Positions 31,793-44,756 of a stretch of 64,000 nucleotides of DNA are shown one piece after another. The translations under genes and the position numbers were made by a program. The notes below the pieces were generated by a model that worked only from the letters and a program-made list of their open reading frames with translations, was not told where the DNA came from and searched no databases. Source of the stretch: Doryteuthis pealeii (lineage: Eukaryota; Mollusca; Cephalopoda; Myopsida; Loliginidae); NCBI GenBank assembly GCA_023376005.1, contig CM042142.1:54177994-54241993 (forward strand). The letters run 5' to 3'. Position 1 is the first letter of the stretch. Every line of letters starts with the position of its first letter.

Positions 31793-33000
31793 TATAATGA
31801 TTTTAATTTATTTTATCTTTTTTATCACATCTGAATGCGATTTTCAGACCAAGTGGATAATTTGTGTTCGTGTTTTCCTTATGTGCTGTTATGTAGTGCA
31901 TCCTGGAAAGTGCAAGCCATATGATTCTAGTTTGTGGGTCTTGGTGGAGAGGCTGGTTTTCTTTGTGTTGGATTTAAGGGGAGAGTTTTAATCTACAGTT
32001 GTATCAATTTTTCGATTTGCTACTTTTATTTTTCCTTTCTTGCCTTTAATTTATCTTTGTGTTGTTGTTGTGTTTTTTTTGGGGGGGGTTGTTTCTTGTC
32101 TATTTCATATATCATTATTATTATTATGTTTTTCTTCATACATATTAAGTTTTTAGGAATGTATTTTAGTCTTCGGAGTCATCAGTTTTATGTAGCTTAA
32201 TAAGAATTTATTTTCATGCCTACATCTGGATATGAGTTCTGATCGTTTGTTAGGTAGTTTTTATTATCAGAAGGTTATTGTGATTTTTTTCTAGGTAAAG
32301 GTTGCATAGTTTTGCTATGTTGTTATAAGCTGGTGCTATTTTACTTATTTTCCAGGTTATTTTTGGTGTGATTTGGTTTGAATTTTTGAGTTCCCAAATG
32401 TGTCTGGGAAGTTTTGTGCTGCGTTCATATTTTTTGTTGTTTAAAAATAAAAGATAAATGAATATGAAGATAATAATAATAAATAAACAAACACCAAAAT
32501 AGATTAAACGCAATAAAGGAAAAATAAAGTAATAAATCAAGTACTTGGTTTGAAAATCGCGAGAAACTGACAGTTACCAATCACCGATGACTTGGTCTTC
32601 CCTACCCTAACTTAGAAATGCACGCTCTATCAATGATATTGAACACCCTTTACATATAAATAAATATAAACTGTGAGGAAAATATATACATGGTGTCTCA
32701 AGGGTATTTAAAAATTTAAAAAGAAAGCATGCATTTGTGTTTGTAATTTGATTTTTTTTTCTAACATTAAAAAAAGGTATGAAATTATTTCTCCCTTGAT
32801 GAAAAAAATTGATTGCTTGAGCTGCATAAAAAAAACTCATTCTCAGCTAAAACACAGTTTTTATTTCATCATTAAATTTATACAATAGAAATGAATTTAC
32901 TTCAGTAATAAAAAATATGCTGCGGTTTACTTCGCATTCTAAAAAGAAAACCTATAAATTTATTAAAAAATTAAACATTCACTTTTACAACCTCTTTGGG
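31758..33000. other. T-rich sequence, no gene
   Basis: It begins with AT/GT dinucleotides. The frames at 31773-31991 and 31934-32200 are phenylalanine/cysteine-rich low complexity without domains. Confidence 0.5.
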
Positions 33001-33002
33001 GT

Positions 33003-33066
33003 CGCCCTATATATACGTATGAAGGACCGCAAAAAATGAACGACAGGTTTCGTATTTCACCTGAAT
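33003..33066 (+). repeat. Family K fragment
   Basis: TATGAAGGACCGCAAAAAAT and CGACAGGTTTCGTATTTCAC match the reverse complement of 56245-56318. Confidence 0.5.
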
Positions 33067-33309
33067 TGTCACCTGTAACGATATCATTGTTTAAAAAAAA
33101 AAAGACCTGCCATAAAACCAACCAGCCAACCATCCATTAATTACACTGCAATTTTAGGATTTGGTAATATTAAAAATACTAAATGACACCCGAACTTGTG
33201 TTTATAGTTTTAAAAATCTGCTGCAAATAACGTCCGTTGAGCAATGACCCACCATAAAGATACGCACGACTAGTTAAGCGGCTTATTGACCTATATATGC
33301 CAAAGCAGT

Positions 33310-33312
33310 CAT

Positions 33313-33354
<42 letters not shown>
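33310..33354. repeat. (AT)n microsatellite
   Basis: About 22 AT dinucleotides. Confidence 0.95.
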
Positions 33355-33360
<6 letters not shown>

Positions 33361-33478
33361 TAATAGTTGATACAAACAAACGTTACGGTCCGATTAACAA
33401 GCAATCCAATTAGTCAGAATCTGTGATTACACTGATAAAAAGAAAATCAAGCTGAAACACTATATATATATATATATA

Positions 33479-33720
33479 GGACCGGTTTAGCTCAGTCGGT
33501 AGGGCGTCCAACAAGGAACCATAAGGTTCCTGTTTCGATACCGACCCACGCCAACTCAGCGTATGAGTAGCACAGGAATATATGCGGTAAAGTAAGGAGC
33601 TGATGGTGGCGCTCCACCTCGGACGTAAAAACAATCTCCTTTGTCTAGTGCTAGTGAAAAGAGGATATATTACTCCGCTTTTTGGATGATACCGAATTTA
33701 GGCCACGCCGGCGACTTTAC
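33479..33720 (+). repeat. Family A tRNA-derived SINE, copy 3
   Basis: TTTAGCTCAGTCGGTAGGGC is the A box and GGTTCCTGTTTCGATACCGA the B-box region. The body continues to CGGCGACTTTAC. Confidence 0.85.
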
Positions 33721-33745
33721 TAATATATATATATATATATATATA

Positions 33746-34364
33746 CTAGCAAATATATGCACCCTCCGGGTGCAAGTATTTGAATTTTAATGTAATGAAA
33801 TATGTTAAATTTGAAATACTTTTGAAACTAAATAAAAATCCAAATAAAATTATTTGAAACAGAGGGGGTATAATCGAAGAATAGAACAACTTTGAAACTA
33901 AGTCTTCCATCATTTTTCATCACTCCCTCCTTTTATTGCTGAATTTTCCTAATTTAACTATTTAGTTAAATTAGGAAGTAAAGAATAAAATTACTGTTAT
34001 TTCTTTATATTAAAGGATTTCTTTAAGATTTATCCCGAGTTTTTGCTCATATTCAAAAAAAAACAAACAATTAGAAATCAATAATACCAAGCGCATATTT
34101 AATAAAATTAAACTTTTAATATCAATATGCAAATTAGCTTTCCTGTTCACACTGTAACCCGCTATTTTGTTGCATATATAATACAATTGCATGTTATTAG
34201 AATGTAGATAAAGTCAAAAGTATTAATAAGGTAAAACAATTTTATCAATAACTGAGGTTTAAATTAAAAATAATTCATGGTGAATGTGACACAAATAACT
34301 AAAGGAAATTATGACTTGAGTAATGATTTAGTTTCGGCTTCAGACAGACAAACACACAATCTCC

Positions 34365-34370
<6 letters not shown>
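33746..34370 (-). mobile_element. Non-autonomous Helitron, copy 3
   Basis: CTAGCAAATATATGCACCCTC then CGGGTGC gives the 3' end on the minus strand. The other end, CACACAATCTCCATATAAT, lacks the last bases of the 5' terminus, which merge into an AT run. Confidence 0.75.

Positions 34371-34407
<37 letters not shown>
34366..34407. repeat. (AT)n microsatellite
   Basis: AT run that follows the decayed Helitron 5' end. Confidence 0.9.
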
Positions 34408-34409
<2 letters not shown>

Positions 34410-35180
34410 TTTGAAAAGTAACTCCCTATTTTAAACTATTTATAATTTTTTTTATATGCAGTTACATTTTTCTCAATTCTCCAATGTATATTCCTTAATA
34501 TGTGCCAATTAAACGTGTGTTGTTTTTCTTGATGGTGGTGCTTCTCCATATTTTGATATTGTTGTTCCTGAATGGCTGAATCATCATTTTCCTGGGAGAT
34601 GAATGGGTTTTCCGATTCAAGAGCTGTCACTCGGTCGATTCTTGCTCTGCGAGAGCTAAAATTTAAGGTAATAGAGAGCTACAGATACACCTATGTTAAT
34701 AAATTCACGAAAAACCTTTTTAGTTTCCAAATTTATTACAAAGAAAAATATTATTTATAATGAGATAAACACCAAATCATATTACAAAACAATTCATTAC
34801 ATTCTATGTTATTGTAGGGTTATTGTCGCTGGTTCCCGCTAAGGGCCTCGTGTATTTATTTATTTCTCTTCCTCTTTGCCTGCTGCTCGACCTACGAGAC
34901 ACAATGAGGTAGTCTTATGCCTACCCCTTTCTTGGTGGGGCTTCCCCCCCCTTATATTACTGTAAGTGAGTTCCCAGCATGGACTATTTCAGTCTCATGT
35001 CTGTTGCTTTTATGTTCATATTACTATTGTATACGTATGTATGTTTCATGTACACTTCTATGTAATTTATGTAGATTCATATGCTGTACCATATTAAATG
35101 TTTTGTCCCTCAACCTTTGTCGGAGTTTGTTTGCGTTTCAACGAGTTATGATTTTGTCGTAACCTTTGAATCTTACATTA
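34410..35180. other. No gene seen
   Basis: Open frames of 60-80 codons on both strands lack domains and overlap one another. Confidence 0.5.
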
Positions 35181-35187
35181 TTATAAA

Positions 35188-35279
35188 ATACACTATTTTT
35201 CTTATTTAAAAAACGTTATAAAAGATTGGTTTTTTGGGGTTTTTTTGGGGGTTGTAACGTTTTTTAAATAAGGTGTATT
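35188..35279. repeat. Short hairpin, about 28-bp arms
   Basis: ACACTATTTTTCTTATTTAA ... AACGTTATA is answered by TAACGTTTTTTAAATAAGGT, around a T/G-rich loop. Confidence 0.75.
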
Positions 35280-35339
35280 GATAATGGATTAATGGCATTT
35301 CAGTTTATTTCAACGGGGGAAATTGATATGATATACAAA

Positions 35340-35392
35340 GAAATTGAGTTCCGAGCGAAACGAAGTAAACTCGTAAGTCAAGGTAGCACTGT
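35340..35392 (-). repeat. Family G fragment
   Basis: GCGAAACGAAGTAAACTCGT and AAGTCAAGGTAGCACTG match 14495-14520. Confidence 0.5.
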
Positions 35393-35429
35393 ATATATTA
35401 TCATAGCTTCAAGTGAGTACTCTTCATAC

Positions 35430-35640
35430 AAACAATGTACAGTTATATGGTTTCACGTATTTCAATCCAATACTGATAATTTTCAAGCAAATCTATTTGA
35501 CCCATAGATTGGGCCCTAACAGCTACTACCACTCCAGGTCAGTGGACCTGGGAGTAATGGCAATGAAGGGGTGAATCAATGTTTTCCTAGAACTGGAGCT
35601 TTATGACTAGACGTAGTTTCGGTATAGCCAGGATGTCCCT
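35430..35640 (-). repeat. Family H plus C fragment, minus strand
   Basis: Reverse-complement H (CGTATTTCAATCCAATACTG) leads into reverse-complement C (CCATAGATTGGGCCCTAAC, GGACCTGGGAGTAATGGCAA). It shares its architecture with 60410-60640. Confidence 0.6.
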
Positions 35641-35642
35641 CT

Positions 35643-35938
35643 TGAAGAATAATCAAAGTTCCAATTACCGTCGAATTGGGAAGACATGGCAACAAACGGT
35701 TGTAACCCAATACAAACCCGAATAGTTATAAAGTCTACTGCAGAATGACAGGGTATTTATAAAACTCCACAATATCATTCAAATCAAGCAGCCAATCAGA
35801 ACTCAAGGAATGGAATCACCCAAATTCGTGAATGGATCATTCTTGATTTCTATAAATACCAACTGTCTTGGACACTGCTTAAGTTATACTTAGCTAGCTG
35901 CTGTTATTCAAACCAACAGTAGACTGACTGACTTCATT
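35643..35938 (-). mobile_element. Family E, solo-LTR-like element, copy 8
   Basis: TGAAGAATAATCAAAGTTCC ... CTGACTGACTTCATTA matches E end to end. Flanks CCTCT and CCTTT could be a decayed 5-bp duplication. Confidence 0.65.
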
Positions 35939-35939
35939 A

Positions 35940-36957
35940 CCTTTTGGTGAGGATTATTATCCCACTACATGGGGGGGGGGTAAATAAAAATTCCCAAGAG
36001 CCCTCAGACAGGAAGACCCCTCTGGACATAAACAGAGAAAAGACCCCCTTCCTGTTGTCAAATAGAACCCTAGAATTTTTCCAAAGCTGACCTTATTGGG
36101 AACACAGGTTATTGTGACTCGGAATAAAAATCTCTTCTCCACGAAATAGCTATGAACCTAGAAATCGTCTGACCCTTAAATGTATCCTTGTCTTTTCGTT
36201 TTCCTTCCTTAATTCCGCTTCAAAAAGAAGAACCACATGTGATGGTGTTTCAAAGAAAAGAAACCAGCAAACACGAACCAAATAACCTAAAAGCCTAATC
36301 ACACATAAAATCCTTATCCCCATAGGAAACAGCATATTCTAAGCCCCACCGACGAGGTGGTTTTCACTTTAGAGTTCTTTTTTTTTATTTCTTGTACCTG
36401 ATAACACTATTCTCAATTCCACCCACCCAACTCTCTTCATATCTTTCGCTCGCCTCACACGCGCGCACAAATAAATACACATATAAATACACTTAAAATG
36501 TTGCTGGATTAACGTCCGTATTTCAATAGATACCAATAGCTCCAATCTACTGAACAAACGAGAAAATAGAGCGAATGTGTGTGTGGGGGGGGTAGAGATG
36601 TGGGTAGAATTTATCGATTCTAATCAAACAGTATCAGCGCCAGCCAATCAATGTAACGTAATGACCTAGCCCTAATTTAATATATATTCAATTACGCAAC
36701 CAGTGGTGAGTTTCAGCCATTTTCTTGTATGATCAAAATTTAATTCATCGATTAATTAATTCCTTTATTTATTAATAACCTTTTATTGGGGAATTAACAA
36801 TAATTAATGTAGAACAAGAAATCGTCCCTGGTAATTGGTGATATTTAAAGGCGTTTTCTCTTCGTTCTGTCCAGCAGTTTGAGAACATTTTAAATCCGAA
36901 AATTATATAACGGTGCAGCAAAGACGGAGAGGGGGGTAGTTATCTATTTACCCAATC
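35940..36957. other. No gene seen
   Basis: Mixed unique sequence with G and C homopolymers near 35970 and 36580. Minus-strand frames of about 60 codons are not supported by any domain. Confidence 0.5.
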
Positions 36958-37182
36958 CGTTTGCCACAGGTAGGATGTAACACAAGGCCGCAAGTGAGGC
37001 GCATCCAGCGTGGATCATATTCGCTATTCGGTAGAAATGGATCTGCGAGACTAATTTGTTCACCATTACACCACAATGGTACACTCTCAAAGATGGAGAA
37101 GGGTAGTTACAAGCTAAAAACGCTAGCAGTTGTAAATCTAAAAATCTGATCTATGTCTAAAAATTGAATAAAACTTGTAAAA

Positions 37183-37432
37183 AGTAAAGTCGGCGGGGCG
37201 GCCTAAAGTCGGTATCAGCTAATCAGCGAGGGAGTCTAACTCCTTTTCAATAGCGCTAGACCAAGGAAATTGTTCTGGCGTCTGAGGTGGAGCGTCACAC
37301 CTAATATCAGCTACTTACTTTACCGCACAGATCCCTGTGCTACTCATACGCTGAGTTGGCGAGGACCGGTATCGAACTAGGAACCTTGTGGTTTCTAGTC
37401 GAACGCTCTACCGACTGAGCTAACCCGGCCGT
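37183..37432 (-). repeat. Family A tRNA-derived SINE, copy 4
   Basis: CGCTCTACCGACTGAGCTAA is the reverse A box; the body AAAGTCGGTATCAGC ... GCGAGGACCGGTATCGAAC is complete. Confidence 0.85.
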
Positions 37433-37571
37433 ATAAAACTCGTAGAAAACCTAAAATTTTAAAATGTCAACGAGATAATCTTGCGAAAACTTTTGACCTG
37501 TTCAGGTATTTTAAATTTTAGGTTTTATATATATATATTATATATATATGTGTGTGTGTGTGTGTGAGAAT

Positions 37572-38009
37572 GGGAAATGAATCCGACAATATGAGGAAAA
37601 AAAAGAAATGTAGATGGATAAAAATGAATTTTATCGATATCACTTACACATGTTTTAAAAAAAAAAATTAACCGTCCCTAAACGGCGTCTGCGTTCATAA
37701 ACATTTTTTAAAATATTCTTTTTCGAACTTTTTGAAATTCCATTTTTGTCTCCAACTCAAAAAATAAAAATTCTACTCTGATGAAGGTCGGCAAAATCTG
37801 TGTACGGAACATTTTATGCATTTTTCCTATTATTATCATCATCATCATTTCAACTCCATCTGATTATTTTAATAATAATAATAACGTAAATCCGTATACA
37901 TTTTGATAAACAGACCGAAACACATGTGTAAGTGATATCGATTAAAAGTGATATCGATAAAATTCATTTTTATCCATCTACATTTCTTTTCTTTACTCAT
38001 TTTTTCCTC

Positions 38010-38015
<6 letters not shown>
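37572..38015. repeat. Foldback of the TCGGATT family, about 80-bp arms
   Basis: AATGAATCCGACAATATGAG ... ATCGATATCACTTACACATG on the left is answered by CATGTGTAAGTGATATCGAT ... TCCATCTACATTTCTTTTCT on the right. The right arm has a small duplication of AAGTGATATCGAT. AT runs border both sides. Confidence 0.85.

Positions 38016-38056
<41 letters not shown>
38016..38056. repeat. (AT)n microsatellite
   Basis: Continuous AT dinucleotides next to the right arm of the foldback. Confidence 0.95.
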
Positions 38057-38058
<2 letters not shown>

Positions 38059-38254
38059 CAATTTTGCTGAATACAACAGAATCCAAATTGTGTAATTTTT
38101 TTTTTCAATACTAATGATTTTTTTTTATTCGAAAGCAATATTCTGAATACTTTCGGTGATCTTTTGAAACCATTATCAATATATTTTAGAGGTTGTCATT
38201 GTTTATATATATATATATATATATACACTTATTATTATTAAACATTCGACAGAA

Positions 38255-38322
38255 ATCGAAACCGGGAGTCCAGCAGAGACTTTACCGCTCGGCCACCGAT
38301 ACGCACCGCACAATCCATGCGA
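38255..38322 (-). repeat. tRNA-like sequence, minus strand
   Basis: On the minus strand TGGCCGAGCGGTAAAGTCTC resembles a type II tRNA A box and CCCGGTTTCGATTTC a B box. There is no matched acceptor stem, so a SINE head or tRNA relic is more likely than a gene. Confidence 0.4.
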
Positions 38323-38464
38323 AATTAACCTGTCAATGATAATGATACGCCTCTACAATATGAGGTATGCGGACGTTGAGTGGATAATAACAAACCAGGC
38401 CTATGCTTTCGGCGAAGGAAATATGATTTTGGATGTTTGTTTTTAGAAGCATTGTTGAATAAAG

Positions 38465-38640
<176 letters not shown>

Positions 38641-38752
38641 AACTAAAATTTTGAAATATCATTTATATATGTATCTATCCCTCTCTAATTTATATAAAAT
38701 TTTAGAATATGTATCCTAAAATTCAAAAATGTGTATATCTCCCTTATATATA

Positions 38753-39391
38753 CTAGCAAATATATGCACCCTCCGGGTGCAAGTATTTAAGTTTTAATAT
38801 AATAAAATATCATATTAAATTAGAAAGGCTAATGAAACTGAATAAGAATGCAGATAAAAAGATTTGGAACAGAGGGGGTATGATTGAAAAATAGAACAAC
38901 TTTGAAACAACTCTTCCATCATTTTCCGTTACTCCCGTCTTTCATTGGTAAATTTTCCTAATTTGACTATTTAGTTAAATTAGGAAATAAAGAATAAAAT
39001 GACAGTTATTTTTTCTTGTTAATGGATTTCATTTAAGATTCATTGAAGAGATTTTTGCTTATATTCATTAAAATAAAACCAAACAATTAGAAATCAATAA
39101 TACTAAGCACATATTTAATAAAATCACATTTTTAATCTCAATATGCAAATTAGCCTTCCCATTCACACTGTAAACCGCTATTTTTTGTATATATAAATAC
39201 AATTGCATGTTATTTGTATGTAAATATAGACAACACTAATAAAAAGGTGAAGCAATTTTATTAATAATTGAGGTTTAAATAAAAATAAAATCATGGAGAA
39301 TGTGATGTAAATAACGAAGGGAATTGTGACTCGATTAGTAATATAGTTTCGGTTACAGACAGAAAAACACACAATCTCCATTATAATAAGA
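38753..39391 (-). mobile_element. Non-autonomous Helitron, copy 4 (complete)
   Basis: CTAG plus hairpin GCACCC-TCC-GGGTGC at 38753-38780 and CTCCATTATAATAAGA at 39376-39391. Both termini are intact. The minus-strand frame near the 5' end is shortened by a stop. Confidence 0.85.
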
Positions 39392-40134
39392 TAGTATGCA
39401 ATATTATTTTTTAAAGAGTGCTCAATATCAATGATAGTATACATATCTAGGTTTGGATAAAGTATACATCCAGTCAACGACGTTTTGTGACTGTCTGATT
39501 ATCGCATAGGTTATCAAGCGCCGTCAACTCTGTCTACGCTACCCTGACATAGATATAATATAATATAAATTTAAAATAAATTCTCATGTCAATTTCATTA
39601 CTATAAGTTGCATGTGTATGAAAAATAAAATATTCAGATGAAAGGAAGTTGAATAAAGATTTTTTTTAAAAAGATAAGCAGGTTTGATACGAGGTTATTT
39701 TCTAAAAAGAGGCACCTCTTGCGTTACGGGTAGGCTGTGGTAAAAAAAAAAACAGCCTAGCCCCGTCGGCATTCCCTTTTTTAGGCGCGCATCTGACCCT
39801 ACCTCTTTTAGACGATGGGTTTTGAGTTCTGCCAGGGGTGGGTAGTCAACTAAATCTAAACTCTTTATTTTTGCCGGGCTGTTTTGTGTGGGCTAACTGA
39901 ACGAACCTGGCGTCATCCGATACATGTTCAGTGAGTTGGGGATGGGTCTAGCAATCCTGTCAGTCAGGGAAATTTTCTAAACTTGCAGAGCATGTTGTGT
40001 AACACGGGCATTATGTGAGTGGGTGGTATTCAATTAAAACAACACATTGCCTTCCTTTTGCAGAAAATCAGGGTTTAGAATCCTGCAGAGGAGTAGCCAC
40101 TCACCCACCCACCCAAAAAATTGAGCATTCTAGA
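39392..40134. other. Mixed sequence, no gene
   Basis: The 39700-40030 part has higher GC than its surroundings, with a small hairpin around 39735-39765 (GTAGGCTGT, then ACAGCCTA). No homology is recognised. Confidence 0.45.
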
Positions 40135-40945
40135 TTTTTATAATAAACTGTAATGAATGGTGAGGCTCAAGTCCTGAAGCACTGAGGAGTGCGTAGTCAT
40201 CACTTCGCTGTCATTACTCTCCTATCCATTCTGACCCGAAGTATTTAGTGTAAATATTTTACAACAAAGATATTCGTTAAGGCCCCTAATTTACAAAAAG
40301 GGTGCCGTAGGTATGACTAAATTGCATCCGGTGGTGAGACTCCAGTTCTGGAGCTCTGAGGATTGGTGAGTCGCCCCTTTATTGCCATTACTCCCAGAAC
40401 AATTCTGACCCGGAGTCTTAGTCCTATCAATGAGTCAAATAGATCTGTCGGAAAATTATTTCTATTAGATAGGAATACTCGATACCATATAACTGTGCAA
40501 ATTATTTGTCTTAAGAAAGGTTACTTGAAGTTATGTTTTACTAAGGAGTATTATTTGATACTTAAAACCATAAACTGTCACGTCAAGCCCTATCACTTAT
40601 ATGATTGTCCCAACCCTATTGCTTTTATGACACGCCCCATCCCTTTTTATCATATATGTGCGAGAAGGCTGTGGCTGAGTGTCTTCATGTACTAGGTATG
40701 ACGTTCCAATTCTTGAGCTCTGGGAAATGTGGAGTACCCCTTCATCACCATTACTCCCAGGGCCATTCTGACCCACTTTGATAGTACCTGTTAGGCTCCC
40801 ATCTATGGGTCAAATGGAACAAAATGAGTTTTTAAATGTATTTTTTTTAATTTAGTATCCATCAAGAATGAATCAAACAAAACGTGTTCGGCATAAAATA
40901 ACCCAATAAGTGTTGACATGCCGTAAAAGCCAACCAATCAACCAT
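40135..40945 (+). repeat. Family C composite with internal H block
   Basis: Successive C-type segments (40145-40250, 40300-40445) lead into H (TTAGATAGGAATACTCGATA), then the C middle (CGTCAAGCCCTATCACTTAT) and a full 3' end (TGTTGACATGCCGTAAAAGCC). At least two insertion or recombination events are needed. Confidence 0.7.
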
Positions 40946-41224
40946 AAACTGTATGCAAAGAAATTAGTAGTAGTAGTAGAAATAGTTACCTGAAACTATA
41001 TAATTGTGTTAAAAATAAAGACTTACTTATGTATGAAATAAAACAAGGGTTGACATGATGGAAAATCAACCAACCAACATTTTGCAGAAATGGCAGCAGG
41101 GTGATTTAGATAATGACCGTAATTAACGTCCCTTCTATCAAAGATCAAAGGCGAACTTATTGCAACTTATGGGCCCCTACATGATATCCGGGGTTGAGCT
41201 CGTCGTAGGTAAATACATTCTGTA

Positions 41225-43640
41225 AGATTCTGCTCACACACGCAAACGATTATCATCCGTTAATAGATATGAGGATAGATACGAAGCTACAGAGATAGAT
41301 AGATACGAAGCTACAGAGATAGATGGATGTGAAGCTACAAGATAGATAGAATGGATGTGAACCTATCTGAAGCTACAGCACGCAGAGATAGATAAGATAT
41401 ATAAATGGATGTGAAGCTAGAGAGATAGATAGATAGATATATAAATGGATGTAGCTACAGATAGATAGCGAGAGATAATAGATATATAAATGGATGTGAA
41501 GCTAGAGGATAGATAGATAATGTCCCTGAAGCATGTGAAGCATGGAAAGCTACAGAGATAGATAGATAGATATATAAATGGATGTGAATACGATACGATA
41601 GATATATAATGGATGTGAAGCTACAGAGAGAGATAGATATATAATGGAAGATAACTATAGATAGGACTAGACAGTAAATGGATGTGAAACTACGGAATAA
41701 CAGATAGATAATAAATTATGTCAAACTACAAAGATAGACAGATAGATATATAAGATAGATAATACAGAGATAGATAGATATGTGAAACTACATGGATGTG
41801 AAACTACAAAGATGATAGATATATAAATGGATGTGAAACTACAGATAGATATATAAATGGGATGTGAAACTACAGAGATAGATATATAAATGGATGTGAA
41901 AACTAGAGATGGATGTGAAACTACAGAGATAGATATATAATGGGATAGATAGATTATATAATGGATGTGAAACTACAGATAGATAGATATATAAATGGAT
42001 GTGAAACTACAGAGATAGATATATAAAATTGAACTACATATATAAATGGATGTGAAACTACAGAGATAGATAGTATATAAATGGAATGTGAAACTACAGA
42101 GATAGATAGATATATAAATGGATGAACTACAGAGATAGATATGATATATAAATGGATGTGAAACTACAGAGATAGATAGATATATAAATGGATGTGAAAC
42201 TACAGAGATAGATAGATGATTGTGAAACTACAGAGATAGATAGATAGATATAAATGGATGTGTGAAACTACAGAGATAGATAGATAGATATTAAATGGAT
42301 GTGAAACTACAGAGATAGATAGATAGATATATAAAATGATGTGAAACTACAGGATAGATAGATAGATATATAAATGGATGTGAAACTACAGAGATAGATA
42401 GATAGATATATAAATGGATGTGAAAACTACAGAGATAGATAGATATATATAAATGGATGTGAAACTACAGAGATAGATAGATAGAATATATAAATGGATG
42501 TGAAACTACAGAGATAGATAGATAGATATATAAATGGATGTGAAACTAGATAGATATAGATATGGATGTATAATGGATGTGAAACTACAGATAGATAGAT
42601 ATATAAATGGATGTGAAACTAGATAGATAGATATATAAATACTACAGAGATAGATAGATATATAAATGGATTGAAACTACAGAGATAGATAGATATATAA
42701 TGGATGTGAAACTACAAGATAGATAGATATATAAATGGATGTGAAACTACAGGAGATAGATAGATATATAAATGGATGTGAAACTACAGTAGATAGATAG
42801 ATATATAAATGGATGTGAAACTACAGAAGATAGATAGATAGATATATAAATGGATGTGAAACTACAGAGATAGATAGATAGATATATAAATGGATGTGAA
42901 ACTACAAGAGATAGATATATAAATGGATGTGAAACTACAGAGATAGATATATAAATGGATGTGAAACTATGTGAAAGCTACAGAGATAGATAGATATATA
43001 AATAGATAGATATAGATATATAAATGGATGTGAAACTACAGAGATAGATAGATATATAAATGGATGTGAAACTACAGACAGAATAGATAGATATATAAAT
43101 GGATGTGAAACTACAGATAGATAGATAGATATATAATGGATGTGAAACTACAGAGATAAGATAGATATATAATGGATGTGAAACTAGATAGATAGATATA
43201 TAAATGGATGTGAAACTAGATAGATAGATAGATATATAAATGGATGTGAAACTACAGAGATAGATAGATATATATAAATGGATGTGAAACTACAGAGATA
43301 GATAGATAGATATATAAATGGATGTGAAACTACAGATAGATAGATAGATATATAAATGGATGTGAAATACAGATAGATAGATAGATATAATGGATGGATG
43401 AAACTACAGAGATAGATAGATAGATACATAAATGGATGTGAAACTACAGAGATAGATAGATAGATATAGATAGATAGATATGTAGATGGATGTGAAGCTA
43501 CAGCGATAGATAGATATGTAGATGATGTGAACATACAGAGATAGATATATATATATGGCAATAGCATAATCTTTACAGATCATTGCCGAGGTAGATATAT
43601 AGATGGATGTGAACATACAGAGATAGGTAATCGTCTTGAC
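41225..43640. repeat. 2.4-kb GATA-containing minisatellite
   Basis: Roughly 60 tandem units of 32-44 bp are built from (GATA)2-4 plus TATAAATGGATGTGAAACTA and CAGA. Units vary in GATA number and carry many single-base indels. Frames across it (127 and 85 codons) only encode YLSIYL/SFTSIYI repeats. Confidence 0.97.
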
Positions 43641-43754
43641 ATTGTTGGTCAAATAATTCAAATCTTATATCATTAAATTGACATTTCATTTCTGGGTTCA
43701 CAAATATTGATTGTAAAGTTAATATTCGATATTAAAACACTGCAAACACCTGAT

Positions 43755-43845
43755 GATTTTCACTTAAAACCGAAACGTTGTGAATATAAGAGATGAGAAC
43801 AACAGTTCGGAAAATATAAATAATACAAATTATCAAGCTTAATCT
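43755..43845 (+). repeat. Family D 3' fragment
   Basis: ACCGAAACGTTGTGAATATA, GAGATGAGAACAACAGT and TATAAATAATACAAATTATC. Confidence 0.5.
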
Positions 43846-44039
43846 AAAGAAAAATATAAAATAAATATAATCTGAAAGTTTGGTTCTTAATATATGTGAT
43901 TCCGAAGCGAATTATTCTTACTAACATAAATCTACCACAGATTTTCATAGAGACCTCGTTGATAAATAAAAATTGTTCTATGTATTAATGATTTTGACTA
44001 TAAATCAAATACTCATTGATAAACTAATGCAATTCCTGA

Positions 44040-44107
44040 ATGTATTGCAACGTAAGTAGTGACGTAGTTTCAGTTACATACAGACACCGAATCTCCATTA
44101 AAATAAG
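44040..44107 (-). mobile_element. Helitron 5'-end fragment
   Basis: GTAGTTTCAGTTACATACAG and AATCTCCATTAAAATAAGA form a diverged Helitron 5' terminus just outside a complete copy. Confidence 0.6.
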
Positions 44108-44129
44108 ATATTATAAAAATAAAAATATA

Positions 44130-44756
44130 CTAGCAAATATATGCACCCTCCGGGTTCAAGTATTTAAGTTTTAATGTAATAAAATATTGTATTAAATTAG
44201 GAAGGCTAATGAAACTAAATAAGAATACAGATAAAAAGATTTGAAACAGAGGGAGTATAATAAATAATGGAACAACTGAAACTTACTCTTCCACCACTCT
44301 CGTCTTTCATTGTTATTTTTTCTAATTTAAGTATTTAGTTATAAGAGGAAGTAAAGAATAAAATAGCAGTTATTTTTTCTTGTTAATGGATTTCATTTAA
44401 GATTCATAGAAGAGATTTGTGCTTCTATTCATTAAAATAAAACCAAACAGTTAGAAATCAATAATACTAAGCACATATTTATTAAATTCGATTTTTTAAT
44501 ATTAATATGCAAATTAGCCTTCCCGTTCACACTGTAAACCGCTATTTTGTTGTATATATAAATAGAATTGCATGTTATTAATGTGTAGATATTGTCAACA
44601 GTATTAATAATGTTTAACAATTTTATCAATAATTGAGGTTTAAATAAAAATAAAATCATGAAGAATGTAGCGTAAATAACTAAGGGAATTGTGACTTGAG
44701 TAGGAATAGAGTTTCGGCTACAGACAGAAAAACACACAATCTCCATTATAATAAGA
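44130..44756 (-). mobile_element. Non-autonomous Helitron, copy 5 (complete)
   Basis: CTAG and hairpin GCACCC-TCC-GGGTTC at one end, CTCCATTATAATAAGA at the other. The 122-codon minus-strand frame (44432-44800) aligns with the frame in copy 2. Confidence 0.85.

Noticed and set aside
41225..43640. CRISPR-like array
   Set aside because: Units are contiguous with no unique spacers of constant length, and the context is eukaryotic.
43184..43661. Minus-strand frames with YLSIYL repeats
   Set aside because: Translation of the GATA minisatellite.
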